Shown: positions 10,264 to 22,034 of the stretch, in pieces
Position numbering within the stretch: position 1 is the stretch's first letter
Layout of the letters: each line of letters begins with the position of its first letter
DNA from: Humulus lupulus
Taxonomy: Eukaryota; Streptophyta; Magnoliopsida; Rosales; Cannabaceae
Assembly: GCF_963169125.1 (NCBI RefSeq)
Contig: NC_084799.1
Location: forward strand, 68,502,143 to 68,566,142
Direction: 5' to 3'
DNA length: 64,000 nt
Translations under genes and position numbers: made by a program
The notes under the pieces: generated by a model
Database searches by the model: none
Told to the model about the DNA's origin: nothing
What the model saw: only the letters and a program-made list of their open reading frames with translations

Positions 10264-11044
10264 TGTTGACGCGGTTCTTCGGCAACAGGTAATTAAGAGA
10301 AGAAGAGAAAGAGATTAGTACTTAAAAGTAGAACCGCCGCAGATATGAAATCTTTGTGAGAAGAACTAGGTGACCCTAAACACGTTTTTTAAGTGGTTCG
10401 AAGGTTAAAAATCCTTCTACTCCACTAGTCAATATTATTGATCTTTTCTGGGTAATTGGTTTACCAAATATATATAGTTCTTACAAGACTATTTTTTCCA
10501 ACCCCTATCAATTCCCAGGGTCTCCATATTTATAGGAGAAGGCACCTGGAAATTGGTAGGGAGGTCATCCCGTGACCTTACCATTTGTCATATCAAGTCT
10601 GTGATATTCATGATTACTTCCTAAACCTGACACACAAGTGTGGTCTAATCAGTATGGAAGGAGATAATGGGCCGCACGGCCCAACCCGTCCGTGGGTGTC
10701 TGAATACGCACGTTCCTGCGGCGTGTCTGAGAAGTCAGGGGGATATCGGACACGTGATGGCAGGATTATGCACGTTTATCTTGCGTGTTGACTTCCCATA
10801 GGGTCAGAGCTTCCTGAGAAGCTCGCTACCGGAGCAATCCATAACCCGAGCTGATCCGTCAGTGGTCGTCGGATGTTGTTCCCAGCTCCTGGAACAACAA
10901 GAGGAAGCAGGAAACTCCATCCCCTCGAGCTAGAAAGGGCCCGTCCTGAAGATAAAGCCTCTGGCCTGTGGGAGCCTCGGGCTAAATCATGTTTAGTCCG
11001 AGGATCGTCCTGCTAAACAGCCCGTGGGAAATCCAGGGCGTACA
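10264..11044 (-). repeat. 5' LTR of element A (781 bp)
   Basis: Begins TGTTGACGCGG and ends GGGCGTACA on the plus strand, and matches the two 777-bp LTRs of element B with scattered differences. A TATA box (TATAAATA on the minus strand) lies at 10527-10534, fitting transcription leftwards into gag. The sequence after 11044 is element C. Confidence 0.93.
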
Positions 11045-11099
11045 CCAACTTACTGTCGATTAGTTTTAGCTGGTTTGTTCCAAACCTATTAAGGTCGTG

Positions 11100-11400
11100 T
11101 TTGGTTTGTAATCCATACACTTATATTTTTAATCTAGTTCGCATATTTGGTTATTTCCAAACATTTTTATCTTTTGATAATTTGGTTATGTCCAAACTTT
11201 CTTAGCTCGCGCATTTGGTTATGTCCAAACACTTATATGTTTTTGATAGTTTGGATACCAAACTATCTTAGCTCGCGCATTTGGTTATATCCAAACACTT
11301 ATATGTTTTTGATAGTTTGGTTATATCCAAACTATCTTAGCTCGCGCATTTGGTTATATCCAAACACTTGTATGCTTTCGTATATGCTATTTTATTTTTT
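11100..11400. repeat. Tandem repeat array of element C (about 66-69 bp unit)
   Basis: Four or more units marked by GCTCGCGCATTTGG, recurring at 11205, 11271 and 11340. Each unit carries TTTGGTTAT(G/A)TCCAAA, a hairpin with stem TTTGG/CCAAA. This is the same array, on the other strand, as the 68-bp repeats of D at 55797-56165. It lies just downstream of pol. Confidence 0.88.
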
Positions 11401-11588
11401 CAAGCTGATGGTATATGTAACACTAATGCCCCCTTAATATCCTATGAGTGTGACCATAGGTTATTTAATTAAGAGAGATTGCAAAAAATACAGCATATTA
11501 AAACGAAATCAAACTTTATTCGAATAATTAATTAATAGGAAAATAGTACAGACAAACAACCATGGTTATAGGCGACATCATTCCTACA

Positions 11589-12672
11589 CTATTGATAGTA
11601 AGGTCATAGATGTTCGCCATTCCATGCTCGTGGTACCAAACTTCCATTCAATCTTGCCAACTTGTGTACACCGGGTCAGATGATTGATTCTATCTGGTAA
11701 GGTCCTTCCCAATTTGGCCCGAGCACACCAGCTGCTGGATCCTGTGTCGCCAAGAATACACGCCTCAGCACCAAATCTCCTACGCCGAATTTTCTATCTC
11801 GAACTCTTTTGTTAAAGTACCGGGTAGCTCGTTGTTGGTATGCATCATTTCTTAGCTGAGCTTCGTTCCTTCTCTCTTCAATTAGGTCCAAACTTTCTTC
11901 GAGCTGGGAGTGGTTCAAGGCTTGGTCATAAGCGAGGGCTCGAATTGTGGGAATTTTGACCTCGATTGGTAACATAGCCTCGCAACCGTACGCTAGAGAA
12001 AATGGGGTATGCCCTGTTGAAGTACGGGCCGTGGTTCTATATGCCCATAGAACTTGAGGCAATTCTTTAGGCCATTTTCCTTTAGCTTCTTCCAACTTTT
12101 TCTTTAGCGAACTCTTTAGGGTTTTATTTATAGCTTTGACCTGGCCATTCGCCTAGGGATGGGCCACAGATGAGAAGCTCTTTATTATCCTATTTTTTTT
12201 CGCAAAAGTTGGTAAACAAATCGCTGTCGAATTGAGTACCATTATCAGACACAATCTACCTTGGCATCCCATATCGGCATATGATGTTCTTCACTACGAA
12301 GTCGAGGACTTTCTTCGAGGTGATTGTCACCAAAGGTTCGACTTTGGTCCACTTCGTGAAGTAATCTACGGCAACTACTGTGTATTTCACTCTGCCTTTG
12401 CCAGTCCGCAATGAGCCTATGAGGTCGATTCCCCAGACCGCAAATGACCACAGGGAGGTCATCATAGTTAACTCGGAGGGTGGAGCTCGATGAATTGTGA
12501 CGAACCGTCGGCACTTATCACACTTCTTGACGTAGTCGAACGAATCTGTTTTGATGGTAGGCCAGAAGTATCCCTGGCGTATGATCTTCTTGGACAGACT
12601 ATGCCCCCCAGTATGGTCTCCACAGAATCCTTCATGAATTTCTTCTAGGATTTTCTTAGTGGGGTCACACAT
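11589..12672 (-). pseudogene. Integrase region of element C, decayed
   Basis: Open stretches at 12256-12672 and 11676-12095 match the D and A integrases: zinc-finger end (F-C-G-D-H-T-G-G and C-D-K-C), core start W-G-I-D-L-I-G, and the conserved C-terminal part with V-L-R-R-V-F-L and W-E-G-P-Y-Q. Between 12096 and 12255 the frame is disrupted, and the second catalytic block can only be read with a shift. A TGA at 11676-11678 precedes the last 28 or so codons, which end at the TAG at 11589-11591. Element D has a TGA at the equivalent place. Confidence 0.85.
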
Positions 12673-13493
12673 CGGAGTAGCGGCATGGAATATCCTCTGG
12701 TATACCTGGGGATCTGATACATCAGTTTTCGAGCCTTGGTCCGTTCTTCTGGGAGAGTGCCAGTCTCAAGGTATTCAACTATCGGAGTCATCCAGGTTGG
12801 CTCAGAATTGATCATGCAAACATCTTCCTACTCAGGCTCGATAATACTGGGATTCATGAGATGTTCGATTGGCACGACATACAGTTCGTCCACCTCGGTA
12901 GAGGTAGCAAGCTTAGCTAAGGCATCTACGTTCGAGTTCTGTTCTCGGGGGACCTATTCTATCGCATAGAACTCGAAATGCTCTAGTGTTGATTTTGCCT
13001 TTTCTAAATATGCAGCCATTCTCGTACCACGAACCTGGAATTCTCCTAAAATTTGATTAACCATCAGCTGGGAGTCACTGTAGCAATGCATCGCTTTGGC
13101 TTTGATTTCCTTGGCTATACGGAGCCCTACCAATAGGGCCTCGTATTCGGGTTCGTTATTCGACATGTCAAAGTCAAATCTCAAGGCAGAGTGAAATTGA
13201 CTTCCTACTGGGGTGATCAGAATTATACCTGCTCCCGATCCATTGTCATTGGAAGACCCGTCAACGTAAATTTTCCACAGCTCACGGGCCGGGGTTATAA
13301 CTTCATCGTTGGTCACTCTAGTGCATTCCACTATGAAGTCTGTCAGGGTCTGTCCTCTTATGGTCATCCTTGGTTGATAAGTGATCTCGAACTGTCCAAG
13401 TTCAAAGGCCCATTTCAGTAATCTACCTAAGGCTTCTGGTTTGGACAAGACTTGTCTTAATGGTTGATCGGTCAGTACATGGATGGGGTGTGC
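12673..13493 (-). pseudogene. RNase H and archaeal-type RNase H region of element C, decayed
   Basis: The best open part is 12954-13448: end of the RT-linked RNase H (L-L-K-W-A-F-E-L), then the archaeal-type RNase H with I-Y-V-D-G-S-S-N and Y-S-D-S-Q-L. The frame then breaks in the linker to the integrase. One acidic motif reads N-N-E-P-E-Y-E where D has N-N-E-A-E-Y-E. It is a relic of the same polyprotein as the neighbouring C segments. Confidence 0.85.
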
Positions 13494-14690
13494 CTAGAAA
13501 TAAGGTCGGAGCTTTCGAGATGAATGGATTAGGCTGAGAGCTAACTTCTCCATCAAGGGATATCTCGATTCTGCCTCCAGTAACCTTTTACTGACATAAT
13601 ACACATGCATTTGCACTTTCTGTTCTTCTCGTCCGAGTACCACGCTAATGGCGTGCTCGGTCGTAGCAAGGTATAGGTATAGAACTTCTCCCGTGATGGG
13701 TTTTGACAAGATGGGGGGTTGTGTGAGATGCTTCTTGAGCTCCTGAAAAGCCAACTCGCATTCCTCCGTCCATTCAAACTTCTTGCCTCCCCTCAAAAGG
13801 TTGAAAAATGGAAGGCAACGGTCTGTAGATTTCGAGATAAATCTACTTAGCACCGCCATCCTGCCAGTCAAACTTTGGACATCCTTATGCTTCCGAGGTG
13901 AGGGCATATCAATTAGAGCCTGGATCTTGTCTGGATTTGCTTCTATTCCCCGGGCATTTACAATGAAGCTTAGGAATTTTCCCGAAGATACTTCGAAAAA
14001 GCATTTCTGAGGGTTGAGTTTCATGTTATACCTCTGTAACACGGTGAAGCATTCTTCGAGGTCATCAACATGGTTATTGTTATGTTGATATTTAACTAAC
14101 ATATCGTCAACATAAACTTCCATGTTATTACCTATCTGTTCGGAGAACATCATGTTCACGAGTCGCTGGTAAGTGGCTCCAGCATTCTTGAGCCCAAATG
14201 GCATGACGTTGTAGCAATACAGCCCTTTGTCTGTTACAAAACTCGTATGCTCTTGGTCAGGGGCATGCATGGAAATCTGGTTATATCCAGAATAGGCATC
14301 CATGAATGACATAAGTCCATGCCCTGCCGTGGCATCCACGAGCTGGTCGATCCGAGGTAAAGGGAAGCAGTCCTTGGGACAGGCCTTATTGAGGTCCGAG
14401 TAATCAATACAGGTCTGCCATGTCCCATTAGCCTTTGGGACCAGTACAGGTTTGGCCACCCAATCGGGGTAAAAAGAGTCCCTGATGAACCGATTTGCTT
14501 TTAACCTGTCGACCTCCTCTTTAAGGGCCTTCTTCATGCCGTCATCCAGTAGTCTTCGCTTTTGCTGCTTCGGAGGGAAGCTTTTGTAGATATTCAATGT
14601 ATGGCTCACCACATTCAGACTTATCCCTATCATGTCTGAATGTGACCATGCGAAGACATCCTGGTTCTTTTTTAAAAAGCAAATTAATTG
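13494..14690 (-). pseudogene. Reverse transcriptase region of element C
   Basis: Open from just after the TAG at 14691-14693 down to 13494. It carries W-S-H-S-D-M-I-G-I-S, the Y-V-D-D box (in M-E-V-Y-V-D-D-M-L) and G-F-I-V-N-like blocks, ending in the RNase H connection. It is in the same reading frame as the upstream protease frame, separated only by the TAG. A stop at 13494 (CAG to TAG type) truncates it, so it is counted as a relic although the RT core is intact. Confidence 0.87.
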
Positions 14691-14693
14691 CTA
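14685..14693 (-). promoter_or_regulatory. Candidate stop-codon readthrough site, element C (TAG CAA TTA)
   Basis: On the minus strand the protease frame ends AAA TAG CAA TTA and continues open in the same frame into RT. UAG CAR YYA is the type I readthrough context known from tobamoviruses. The same nine bases occur at the same place in element D (39877-39885). Translation past this stop would make a Gag-Pol fusion at a set ratio. Function is inferred from context only. Confidence 0.6.
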
Positions 14694-16242
14694 TTTTGTT
14701 TCTTTGGGAAGGTTTTTCCCTACCTTTACTGTTTTTGGGGGGTTTGCTTCTTCGAGCCTGGCCTCTTCGAGCTCCTCCAATGGCTCAAGGTCAGCTCTAT
14801 CCTCTATTCTTGGATCGATTTCTTCGTCTATTTTGAAGATTGTCCCGTCCTTATTCTGAACAATGACGAGCGCTTGAGCGTTCGTCTGCTTCTTTCCTCT
14901 AATGGAAATGTTATAGCATTCCCTCCCAGCTAGCTGGTCTCCCTTCAGTGTCCCAATGCCACTAGAAGTCCGGAACTTGATGGCCAAATGCCTCAAAGAT
15001 GAAACTGCCCCTAGCCCTATTAGGGCGAGTCTCCCGAGCAGCACGTTGTAGGCCGATGGCAGGTCCACTACTACGAATTCCATCATCTTGGTTGTTGAGA
15101 CTGGGAAGTCTCCCAAGGTCACATGGAGTTCGATGGACCCCATACAGGCAATCCCTTCTCCTGAAAAACCATACAACGTCGTTGCACAGGCCTTTAGGTC
15201 ACGAAGCGCGAGTCCCATCTTTTCTAAGGTGGCCTTATAGAGAATGTTCACTGAGCTCCCATTATCAATAAGAACTCGGTGAACCCTCTTGTTTGCGAGC
15301 TGAAGAGTGATAACCAGTGGGTCATTGTGAGGGAATTGGACATGGGATGCATCATCCTCAGTAAAGGTTATAGGTTGAGATTCAACCCTTTGATATTTCG
15401 GAGCTCTAGGTTCGAGTTCATAAGGGAACTCATCGCCAGTTCTTAACTCATTCACGTATCGCTTTTGGGCGTTCTTGCCCGATCCTGCGAGATGAGGCCC
15501 ACCTGAGATGGTTACAACATCTTCCCCATCAATCGGAGGGGGTCTCTCGTCTTCCCTTGCTCGGGAATTGCTGTTTTGGGCAGGCGGCAGTGCAGCTATC
15601 CTCTGGCTGGTAGAAGCCTGATTATTGTTCTGGTTCCTAACATACTGCCTGAAGTATCCTCTTGAGATCAGACCTTCGATCTCGTCCTTCAGTTGCCTGC
15701 ACTCATCAGTAGTGTGTCCAGTGTCTCTGTGAAATCTGCAGTATTTACTGGAGTCTCTCTTGGATTTTTGGTTCCTCATGGGGTCTGGACGTCTGAAAGG
15801 GACCTGGTTTTCATTAGCCAGGTAAATATTCTCCTGAGACTCGTTGAGCTCGGTGTACACTTTGTGCACGGAGAAATATCTTTCCCCTTTCTTCTTCTTT
15901 CCCTCTTCCGCCTCGGGGTTACTTCCTTCATTCTTTTTTCTTTTGGAAGGGTTTTCTGCAGGAGGTTTCAAGGCTGATGGGTCCACCAAGGTCAAGGAAG
16001 AATTTATGTTTGTTGTTGTAGTTATGGGCTGAGAGGTCATATTCAGCGTTGGCCTTGCCTCTTCTACATTGACAAACCTCTAAGCTTGCCGATTAAACTC
16101 GATTATGGACCTCACAAGCTTCCTCTGCATATCTTCCCAGAGGGGACTTCCCTGCAATACCCCAGCTCGAATGGCCATTAAATGACTGCTGTCGTCTACA
16201 TCACGAGCTCGGGCGACTTCCAGATTGAATCTTGTTAGGTAG
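14691..16242 (-). pseudogene. Gag C-terminal part and protease of element C
   Basis: Open from 16040 to 14691, with the end of the gag core further upstream to 16242. It has a zinc knuckle C-R-F-H-R-D-T-G-H-T-T-D-E-C (same spacing as in A), a protease with L-I-D-N-G-S-S, and L-L-G-R-L downstream. The upstream end is cut by the solo LTR at 16243, inside the gag motif L-K-S-Y-L / T-R-F-N; the other half resumes at 18070. The TAG at its end is the candidate readthrough stop. Confidence 0.87.
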
Positions 16243-18065
16243 TGTTGGGGTTTTATGCCCTAATTAAAACCCAAATTCTTTGTAATCTCATTTTATTATC
16301 AATAAAAGAATAGAAATCATTTTTTGACTTAGTCAATCACTTTGCTCACATGTTTTATTTTCATAATTATTTGTTTAATATAAACTTCTATTAAATCCCG
16401 AGCATATAACTAATCTTATTTATAGTGACGTAGTCACAGTGGAATATAAATATGATTATATGTTCAAAATAAGTTAGTCCTAAGATTAGTCAGTGCACAG
16501 GATTTACACTGACTTGCCAATCTACGATATGATCTACTTACACATTACAGTGTTATGTTCTTTCTAGAACATTAGCAAAGTAGATAAGATCGGATGTATT
16601 TGTTACATCGGACAGGACTGATATTGACCGTTGATAAGATAAGTAAACATACCGTTGTTATCTATTCTAGTCATATCATATAGTTGACCATAGGTCAATT
16701 CAATCTCAATTCTGAGTGGTTAGTATTCTAACTGATTGTATTATTTGAGTTCTTTGATTTGTTCGTTACCAGCTTATCCTACGGACTAGCCCATACTTAC
16801 ATCTTGGGAACTCGGTAGTATAATTGAGTGGGAGTGTTAATCATAGATATGAACATCTATAGCTTTTGATGAAGAAGTGAAACGATAGAGATCTCATTTC
16901 AGTAATTAAATTAGTTTACTGAAATATCATTTACAAGGAACTAAGTGTTTTAAGGATAAAATACAATGAGGGGTAAAACGGTATTTTAGTCCTATCTCAT
17001 TGTAGACCGTCTATAGAGGATTGAGTGACAATTATGGTTGTAACAATGGATAATTAATAGCGTATCTATATTTGTTATAGAGCGTTCTATGAATTCAAGA
17101 GTGCAATTCCTAGTCTATAGTGGAGTCACGGGGAATTAATAAGTTAGTAAATTTATTTGTTAGATTTATGATAACTTATTGGAGCTTGATTTCATAGGCC
17201 CATGGTCCCCATTGTACTTTGGGTAAAATCATCTAGATAGTCTCAATTAATTGATTTAATTATCAATTAGAATTATCAAAGTTGACCAGGTCAATTTTAG
17301 ATAGTTTCACAGAGTTGTGTAATTTTGAGAAGAAAAGAGAAATTATGGCAGATTTATTAATTAAGATAAATTGGTATCTAAATTAATAAATAAATTTAAA
17401 TCAAGGTTCAAATTATAAATAATTAATTTGATAAAGGATTTAAATAATTATTTAATTAATTAAAACAATAGAAAATAATACAGGTCTTGATTTTAAGACT
17501 AATGGGCTTATAATCAAATGGGAAATTTCACGGGCCTATAGCCCATGATAATTTCGACCTAGGGCTTCAAAATGGCTATTATTTTATTGATTTTTTAATT
17601 AAATTAAATGGCATAATTGAGTCTATAAAAGGAATGCTTAGATAGAAGTCAAAACATAAGTTTGATAAGTCACAAGTCAGATTTTCTGATAGTTTTAGAT
17701 TCTCTATAAACACAAGTCCTTTTCTAAGCCTCTTTTGTTATTTTCTCTTCTTATTTCTATATCTATCTCATGTGTTGAGAATTTCCCACACTAGTCTAGG
17801 TGGTTCTAAGGATACATTGGAAGATTGTGAAGAAAATAGAAGATCGGTTCAGTTTCTTGATAATACTCTGCGACAGAGAGGATACAAGAGTTAGAGAAAC
17901 TGAAGGAACGACTCTTTAATTCCGCTGCGTATACTGTAAGTATTCTATTCTTTGTTTCTCTTTGAATTCAATTTTAGAAACATGTTTTAGACTATCTCGT
18001 ATTAATTTGTTTAATATTTGATATACATGAAAATAAATAAAGATCTTGTATAAGCTAATCCAACA
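16243..18065 (+). mobile_element. Solo LTR, copia-like, 1823 bp, TSD GGTAG
   Basis: Starts TGTTGGGG and ends CCAACA, and is flanked by the perfect five-base direct repeat GGTAG (16238-16242 and 18066-18070). It contains no coding sequence and splits the gag frame of element C exactly. A TATA box (TATAAAA at 17624-17630) puts the promoter on the plus strand, followed by the U5-like segment CCGCTGCGTATACTGTAAG. Length and end sequence resemble the long LTRs of plant Ty1/copia elements, but without an internal part the superfamily is a guess. It most likely arose by recombination between two LTRs after insertion. Confidence 0.88.
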
Positions 18066-18825
18066 GGTAGCTCTTCAATGTTTCATTTGGTTGTTGCCGG
18101 ACATTGGTCAAGGTCGATGCTTCGGGCCTTATTCCGATCATGGCTCTAAATTGCTTCTTGAAATCTCTCGACAACTGATCCCAAGAAGTAATTGAATGCC
18201 ACTTATATTTTTCGAACCAGTTTTTTGCTGGTCCTGTAAGCAAAGTTGGAAATAGCATGCATCTGAGCTCGTAACCCACATTACTTGCTCTCATAATAGT
18301 GTTAAACGTACTTAAGTGACTGTACGGGTCGGATTTCCCTTCAAAAGGTGGGACATGAGGAATCCGAAACCCCTGAGGAAACGGAGTGCTGGAAATGTGG
18401 GGAGCAAATGGCTCGAGCTCCTCATCAGACTCTTCGTCCCGATCCCGACCTCGCTCATAATGTAAGAGCCTAAATGCTCTTTCCAGATGGTCAATTCTTT
18501 CCTGGACTGGATCCACAGGGGGTCTCACCTGAAATTGGCTATCGTTGATCACAACTCCAGGTTCGTGCCTTCGCATGGGATCCTTGTGCCCATTTTGGCG
18601 ATCTCTCAGGTCTGGATTCGAGGGATTACTGCTACCCCGATTTTGATTCAGGTGTTCCCGTAAGTTAGGGTGGTCCCTTTGGTTCCCAGTATTTCTGCGT
18701 CCTTGATCAAACATACTGACTAATCTGGTGTCCCCTGAGCCTTCGCTGGCGAGGCTCGTTGCATGGTTGTTTTGAGACGGATTCCTTTTAGGTTGTCTCG
18801 TCTCTATAGTATGAGACCAAGACAT
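18055..18825 (-). pseudogene. Gag core of element C
   Basis: Open frame with the Retrotrans_gag core: P-F-A-P-H-I, G-F-R-I-P-H-V-P-P-F-E-G-K-S-D-P, and G-P-A-K-N-W-F-E-K-Y-K-W. It matches 37919-38340 of element D closely. It is cut at 18066-18070 by the solo LTR and continues on its other side at 16242. Confidence 0.87.
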
Positions 18826-19602
18826 TTGGCTTCTCGCTAGCTGGGCGCCTCTTCGTTCTATAGTAGTTTCTCCATTCCCTTGCTTTCATCCAGCCCGTCT
18901 TTCCCTATCACCCTGAGTCGGTTGTGTGTTTCTTCGAGGCGGTGAGGGATATCTTATTGGCGATGGAGGGTGCCGTATGGGTGATGGTGGTTGCCACCCA
19001 TTTCGGGGTCTGGAAGGTCCCGAGTTCGCCTGTGCTGGCTCGTGAACGTTCTGCGCGTTACCAGGATTCTGAGTCCGAGCCGCTGCAGGGGCTTGGTTAT
19101 TCCTAATTTCATCTGGTAACTCGATAGTCGAATTAACGGGAGCTCTAGCCCGAGTGTTCCTTCGGGACCTTGTGGGAGCAGGCTGTTCTGCCGGTGGCGG
19201 AGGTTGCTCTGTTCTCCTTGTGGCAGCATTTTTGCAAGGTCGCCCACGAGGCCTGCGGGGAGGAACATGAACGTCCCACGGAGGTGGGGCCTGGACCTCA
19301 GGCGGAGGTTGGGGCTGAGCCGCCTGTACCTCTGCAACCAACCTAGCTAGCTCCTCGTTACGCTTCTTGGCCTCCGCTAACTGCTTTCTTAACTGTCAAT
19401 TTTTCAGTTCCACAATGGGGACATATCGCTCAGGATTATAGTACATGTCCTCGTCGTCCCTAGGGGCCAGTGGTGCAGGAGGTCCTCGAGAGTCAGAGGA
19501 TTCACTTCTCTCCTCTGGGTCCGGATTCATCATCGGCTGTTTCCTAGGGCGTCGCAGATAGCTGACTTATTCTTCAGGAATATTAGGATCATTTGCGGCC
19601 AT
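18826..19602 (-). pseudogene. N-terminal Gag region of element C, decayed
   Basis: Starts at the ATG 19602, which aligns with the gag start of D at 36797. It has a stop after 11 codons and another near residue 70, and frameshifts near 18880. The open part 18886-19341 is rich in Pro and Arg and contains the A-T-hook-like R-P-R-G-R-P. It matches D with moderate divergence. Confidence 0.8.
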
Positions 19603-19656
19603 AGCTGATCAGGGAGGCTTCTTCGAATGACTAGACTCAGATTCGTACTGCTTAAT

Positions 19657-19678
19657 GCTCTCAATGAAAGAACCAAAA
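19657..19678 (-). other. Primer binding site of element C
   Basis: Minus-strand sequence TTTTGGTTCTTTCATTGAG plus AGC directly inside the LTR. It differs at two or three positions from the site shared by A, B and D, in keeping with an older, decayed copy. Confidence 0.55.
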
Positions 19679-20492
19679 TGTTGACGCCGTTTTTCGTCAA
19701 CTTAAAACGCTGAGCAATTAAACAATATGAGCTATGGTGCGAATGAATAATATGATGGAACAACAAGGTTTTTACGTGGTTCAGCAGTTAAATCTGCCTA
19801 GTCCACGAGTCTCTGTTATTAAGACTTGGAGTTTTCTGGAAATCCTTCAGAGATGAATTACCCAGAGTTTTCTCTTGAGATATCAAAAGATCTGTCCCCT
19901 ACAAGTGTTCATGACCTCTCTATTTATAGAGAGTTTTTAGAGTTCATTCCCACATATTTTGGGAAGATACTTCTGCCTATTAATTGAAGTAATTATATTA
20001 AATGTTGTAACTCCTATTTACAAGGAAACGTCCCCTGAAGACCCAGAAATGGATAACAGACTTGTTAATATCCCTTTAATGTTGGAATGTTACAACAATA
20101 AATATCCTTAGACGTACAGAATGCGTTACATCAGATGACTCATCAAATCTCCGAAGTCAGCAACCAGCATCGTGTCGGACAAGTTACGAACTGGCCGTCT
20201 TATTCCAAGACCTGCTCGAAGCAGATAAATTCTATCGAGGCTGTCATGCTTCGAGCCTGCACTTTTTAAGCTCGGACTATTCGATCTGAAGGCACTCGGT
20301 AAAGAATGTATCCCGATGCTATGCCTTTCGAGCCTGGAAAGAATCTCGAGGTTACATGTCTTCGAGATTGCCATCTTGCCTTGGAGGTTTGACAACTGGA
20401 CCTTAAACATGTGTTTTATATATCTCGAGCTCATACTTGATGAGTCCAGCTTTCGAGGTCATAATTTCTGGTCTCGAAATCTGGGTGTAACA
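19679..20492 (-). repeat. 5' LTR of element C (814 bp)
   Basis: Plus-strand ends are TGTTGACGCCG and GGTGTAACA, the reverse of the D LTRs (TGTTACACCC to GGCGTCAACA). A minus-strand TATA box TATAAATA lies at 19921-19928. The sequence to the right (20493 on) belongs to element E. Confidence 0.9.
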
Positions 20493-20689
20493 TTCACCAA
20501 ATTCAATTAACAATAGAATATACCCAAAAATCTCAATATAAGCACATAGCTTAATCAAGCGTATAAATCAATCTCATTAATCAATATAAATAGTTAAGCG
20601 TAAACCACACTTCTGTTTATTGTATAATGTTCAGGCCCAACGCCCTTAGGCTGAGTCCACTGCCTTTATGGCCGACCCCGGCACATGGC

Positions 20690-22034
20690 AGAGCTAAGTA
20701 TTACTTTACCTCTGCCACCCAAGCTCGAGGCCTCATCTTGGGCTTCATTTCCTGAGGCAGGCCGATCATGATGGCGAGCCACAGGGGGACGGGCCCGTGA
20801 GCTTGAAGACCTCCGTCTCGGGGGAAGTCTCTCAGTGGGAAGTGGCACGTGCTCCCACTTGAAGTACTTGCGGTAGGCAGAGCCGTCTGTCGACTGGTCT
20901 TGCTCCAAGAGGCCATAGGCTCGGAGCCGCTCTTCGTGAAGAAGATAAGATAAAGAACGCCAACCATAGGGCAGTCGGAGCAGATCTGCCTTATGTTCCA
21001 CCATCGACTCTGAGGGGGTGGGACGGTGATAGTTGGCTGAAGAAATGGTTACATGTTATTATTCTGAGCCTAGTCATTAAATGAAAAGGAAAGAGATAAG
21101 TGTGAATACTTACGAATGCGTTGGAATGAATAGAATCTAGAAGGAGTAAGGCCATCCGTCCAGAAGAACGCGAGCTTGAAGTTCGGGGGATGGTTTGGTA
21201 TATCCTCAAAAAGTTTCTTTTCCTTTGGATATCTTAACAAACAGTAGAAACCATCCCCTCCCTGAACTCGAGAGGGGTTGCTTTTGAGACAGAAAAGATA
21301 CATAATCTCTTGGGGTGAGGGTCCTTCCCACTTCAGTTCGTGGTACAGGGACTTGAGGGCGAAAATAACCCTATATGAATTGGTCTGGAGTTGGAAGGGA
21401 GCGAGCCCAAAAAAGTCTAGAAAATCCTTAAAATAGGATTTCAGGGGTAGCAGAGCCTCTACCTTCATGTGCTCACGACTCTAGGCCGCGAGCTTAATCT
21501 TGCTGTCCGGATTGCCATCCCCCAGGGCGAAGCAGCTCCGCTCGCTCGGAGTCGCAGGTTGACACATCAGTGTGCCAGAAAGTTTCAGGTCGTGCAAGCT
21601 AATAGCTCATAAATTTGGCCTGTTGAGGTGACTGAGCTCCAGTAATGCTCAGCCTCGAAAAAACCCTCTTCCAAGGTAGGAATGGATGAAACTCGAGAAG
21701 TGGAAGGATGGTTCGAAGGGTCTTCCATCAGGGAGAAGGAAAGTGCACCAGGATCGTAAACAACGATGACTTTGAGTTTGGGATTGAGCGGGATAGGTCT
21801 GATCTCGGGGTTTGGATCTGGATAAATCGTGACCTGGAGTATCTTCCTTTTTCTTTCCTCGACCTAGTCAATCTGACGTCGAAAACGGTCTCGGATGTCC
21901 TCTTGCTCGCACCTCTCGTGGTGCTCACGTATCAAGCATTGGTTCCGAGTGAAGGGAGACTCCGGACTGGGAGTTGATGGAGAGTAAGGAATTGCAAGCA
22001 CTGACCCCCACCGATTCTCAGAGTTCTACAACAT
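20690..22034 (-). pseudogene. Antisense additional gene of element E, truncated and decayed
   Basis: Exon 1 runs from the ATG at 22034 to the donor GTAAGT at 21113, with stops and frameshifts in its first half. The second half keeps the conserved block (F-F-G-L-A-P-F-Q-L, M-Y-L-F-C-L-K, G-G-D-G-F-Y). Exon 2 starts at 21036 after a TTCTTCAG acceptor and is readable to about 20690 (P-L-P-T-E-R-L-P). The rest of exon 2 and exons 3 and 4, present in D, are missing. The splice sites at the exon 1/2 border are at the same place and phase as in D. Confidence 0.8.

Larger units (their letters stand above)
1..11044 (-). mobile_element. Element A: Tat-lineage Ty3/gypsy LTR retrotransposon, family 1, left end outside window
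   Basis: An LTR retrotransposon read on the minus strand. Visible parts, in element order, are the 5' LTR (10264-11044), primer site, gag-pol (10208 to 3883), a tandem repeat array, and the opposite-strand additional gene (303-2926). The 3' LTR and the sequence before the additional gene lie left of base 1; by comparison with copy B (40364-52919) about 1.5 kb is missing. A classical and an archaeal-type RNase H are both present and there is no chromodomain, which are marks of the Tat lineage. The DNA right of the LTR (from 11045) matches the 3' noncoding part of element D, so A lies inside element C. Only one flank is visible, so its target duplication (probably CCAAC after 11044) cannot be confirmed. 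Confidence 0.93.
11045..20492 (-). mobile_element. Element C: Tat-lineage Ty3/gypsy element, family 2, interrupted by A and by a solo LTR
   Basis: Same family as D (35949-61192), read on the minus strand. Visible are the 5' LTR (19679-20492), primer site, a decayed gag-pol (19602 to 11589), and part of a tandem repeat array (about 11100-11400). Its alignment with D stops at 11045, where element A begins, so A inserted into the 3' noncoding part of C and the rest of C lies left of the window. A copia-like solo LTR interrupts gag at 16243-18065. Gag-pol has many stops and frameshifts, so C is inactive. C itself lies in element E: the sequence right of 20492 belongs to an opposite-strand family 2 copy. 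Confidence 0.88.
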
